This document shows positions 63,801-64,000 of a stretch of 64,000 nucleotides of DNA, piece by piece. This DNA comes from Bog-473 sp963721585. GTDB taxonomy: Bacteria; Actinomycetota; Acidimicrobiia; Acidimicrobiales; RAAP-2. The DNA lies in contig CAVRJN010000007.1 of assembly GCA_963721585.1 (NCBI GenBank), positions 1,364,001 to 1,428,000 of the forward strand, given 5' to 3'. The first letter of the stretch is position 1; each line of letters starts with the position of its first letter. A program made the position numbers and the translations under genes. A model generated the notes under the pieces. That model did not search any database and had not been told where the DNA came from. It saw nothing but the letters and a program-made list of their open reading frames with translations.

Positions 63801-64000
63801 CGCCGACCCGGCGCTGCGCGCGCTCGATGAGGCCATGGAACGGTCGGCATCGTCGGGCGAGCTGGTGCATCAACCCGACCTGCTGCGCCTGCGCGCCGAG
63901 ATCGTGACCGCGGCCTATCCCGACCGGATCGACGAGGCGGCCAGGGACCTGGTCGCCGCTGTCGACATCGGCCTGGCCCAGGGATCGCTCGTCCTGGCGC
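60860..64000 (+). pseudogene. Class III nucleotide cyclase fused to a STAND-type ATPase and TPR-like region, with five +1 frame changes (runs off the window)
   Basis: The ATG at 60860 starts a short leader, then a class III cyclase domain (about residues 75-220). It has metal aspartates in FADIVQSTD and FQGDGVVACFG, and VGVHSGTVV. Next come a P-loop (GVAGIGKSALA) with a Walker B (LVVAEDLHWADP) and a long helical region like tetratricopeptide repeats. This matches the cyclase-ATPase regulators of mycobacteria. Frame must advance one base at 61514, 62232, 62527, 62648 and 63426 to read it through. The last frame stays open to base 64000. It is either a decayed gene or correct gene with local sequence errors. 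Confidence 0.7.

Overview
The window is chromosomal DNA of a high-GC Gram-positive bacterium, most likely an actinobacterium of the Acidimicrobiia type (inference). The evidence is the gene order lysA-hom-thrC-rho-rpmE-prfA-prmC-sua5 / glyA-wecA-atp, a MurA with Asp in place of the catalytic Cys, a mycothiol-type isomerase, GTG starts with 4-nt GTGA/ATGA overlaps, and a secreted 42-residue repeat family. No phylogenetic test was possible.

Bases 1-34 kb are core genome. From left to right: the end of an Ig-like surface protein; galT; a trehalose/maltose pair (treS and a maltokinase-like gene); enoyl-CoA hydratase; meaB; murA; glpX; a complete F1Fo ATP synthase operon read right to left (atpZ, atpI-like, atpB, E, F, H, A, G, D, C); wecA and glyA; then on the plus strand a three-gene catabolic-looking cassette (thiolase-like, D-aminoacylase-like, Fe(II)/2-oxoglutarate dioxygenase); and a translation/transcription/amino-acid block (sua5-like, prmC split by a frameshift, prfA, rpmE, rho, thrC, hom, lysA) ending at tRNA-Arg(CCG).

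The tRNA marks a sharp border. Just 3' of it lies a complete ISL3-type insertion sequence with 22-bp inverted ends and a perfect 8-bp target duplication. A 29-bp near-perfect copy of the tRNA 3' half recurs 6.2 kb further on, the mark of an integrated genomic island. The enclosed segment holds a broken RibD/DHFR-like gene, a secreted GH5 glycosidase, an ECF sigma fragment and an amidohydrolase. An epoxide hydrolase killed by a nonsense codon follows just beyond it.

From 42 to 45 kb there are two small regulated modules. One is an HTH protein plus a ClpC-N-like protein under a consensus promoter overlapped by two 18-bp operators. The other is an arsR-SRPBCC-isomerase operon with its own operator. 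Bases 45.6-56.7 kb form an exopolysaccharide locus: three GT2 glycosyltransferases, a flippase, a polymerase-like membrane protein, two small membrane proteins, an ATP-grasp enzyme and two paralogous secreted GH16 hydrolases, one carrying four nearly identical 126-bp repeats. A DHA2 drug exporter and a SnoaL-like protein follow.

The last 4.3 kb holds an unrecognised gene and a class III cyclase/STAND ATPase gene. Together they are interrupted by seven single-base frame changes, all in the same (+1) direction. This is either clustered sequence error, gene decay, or something less usual.
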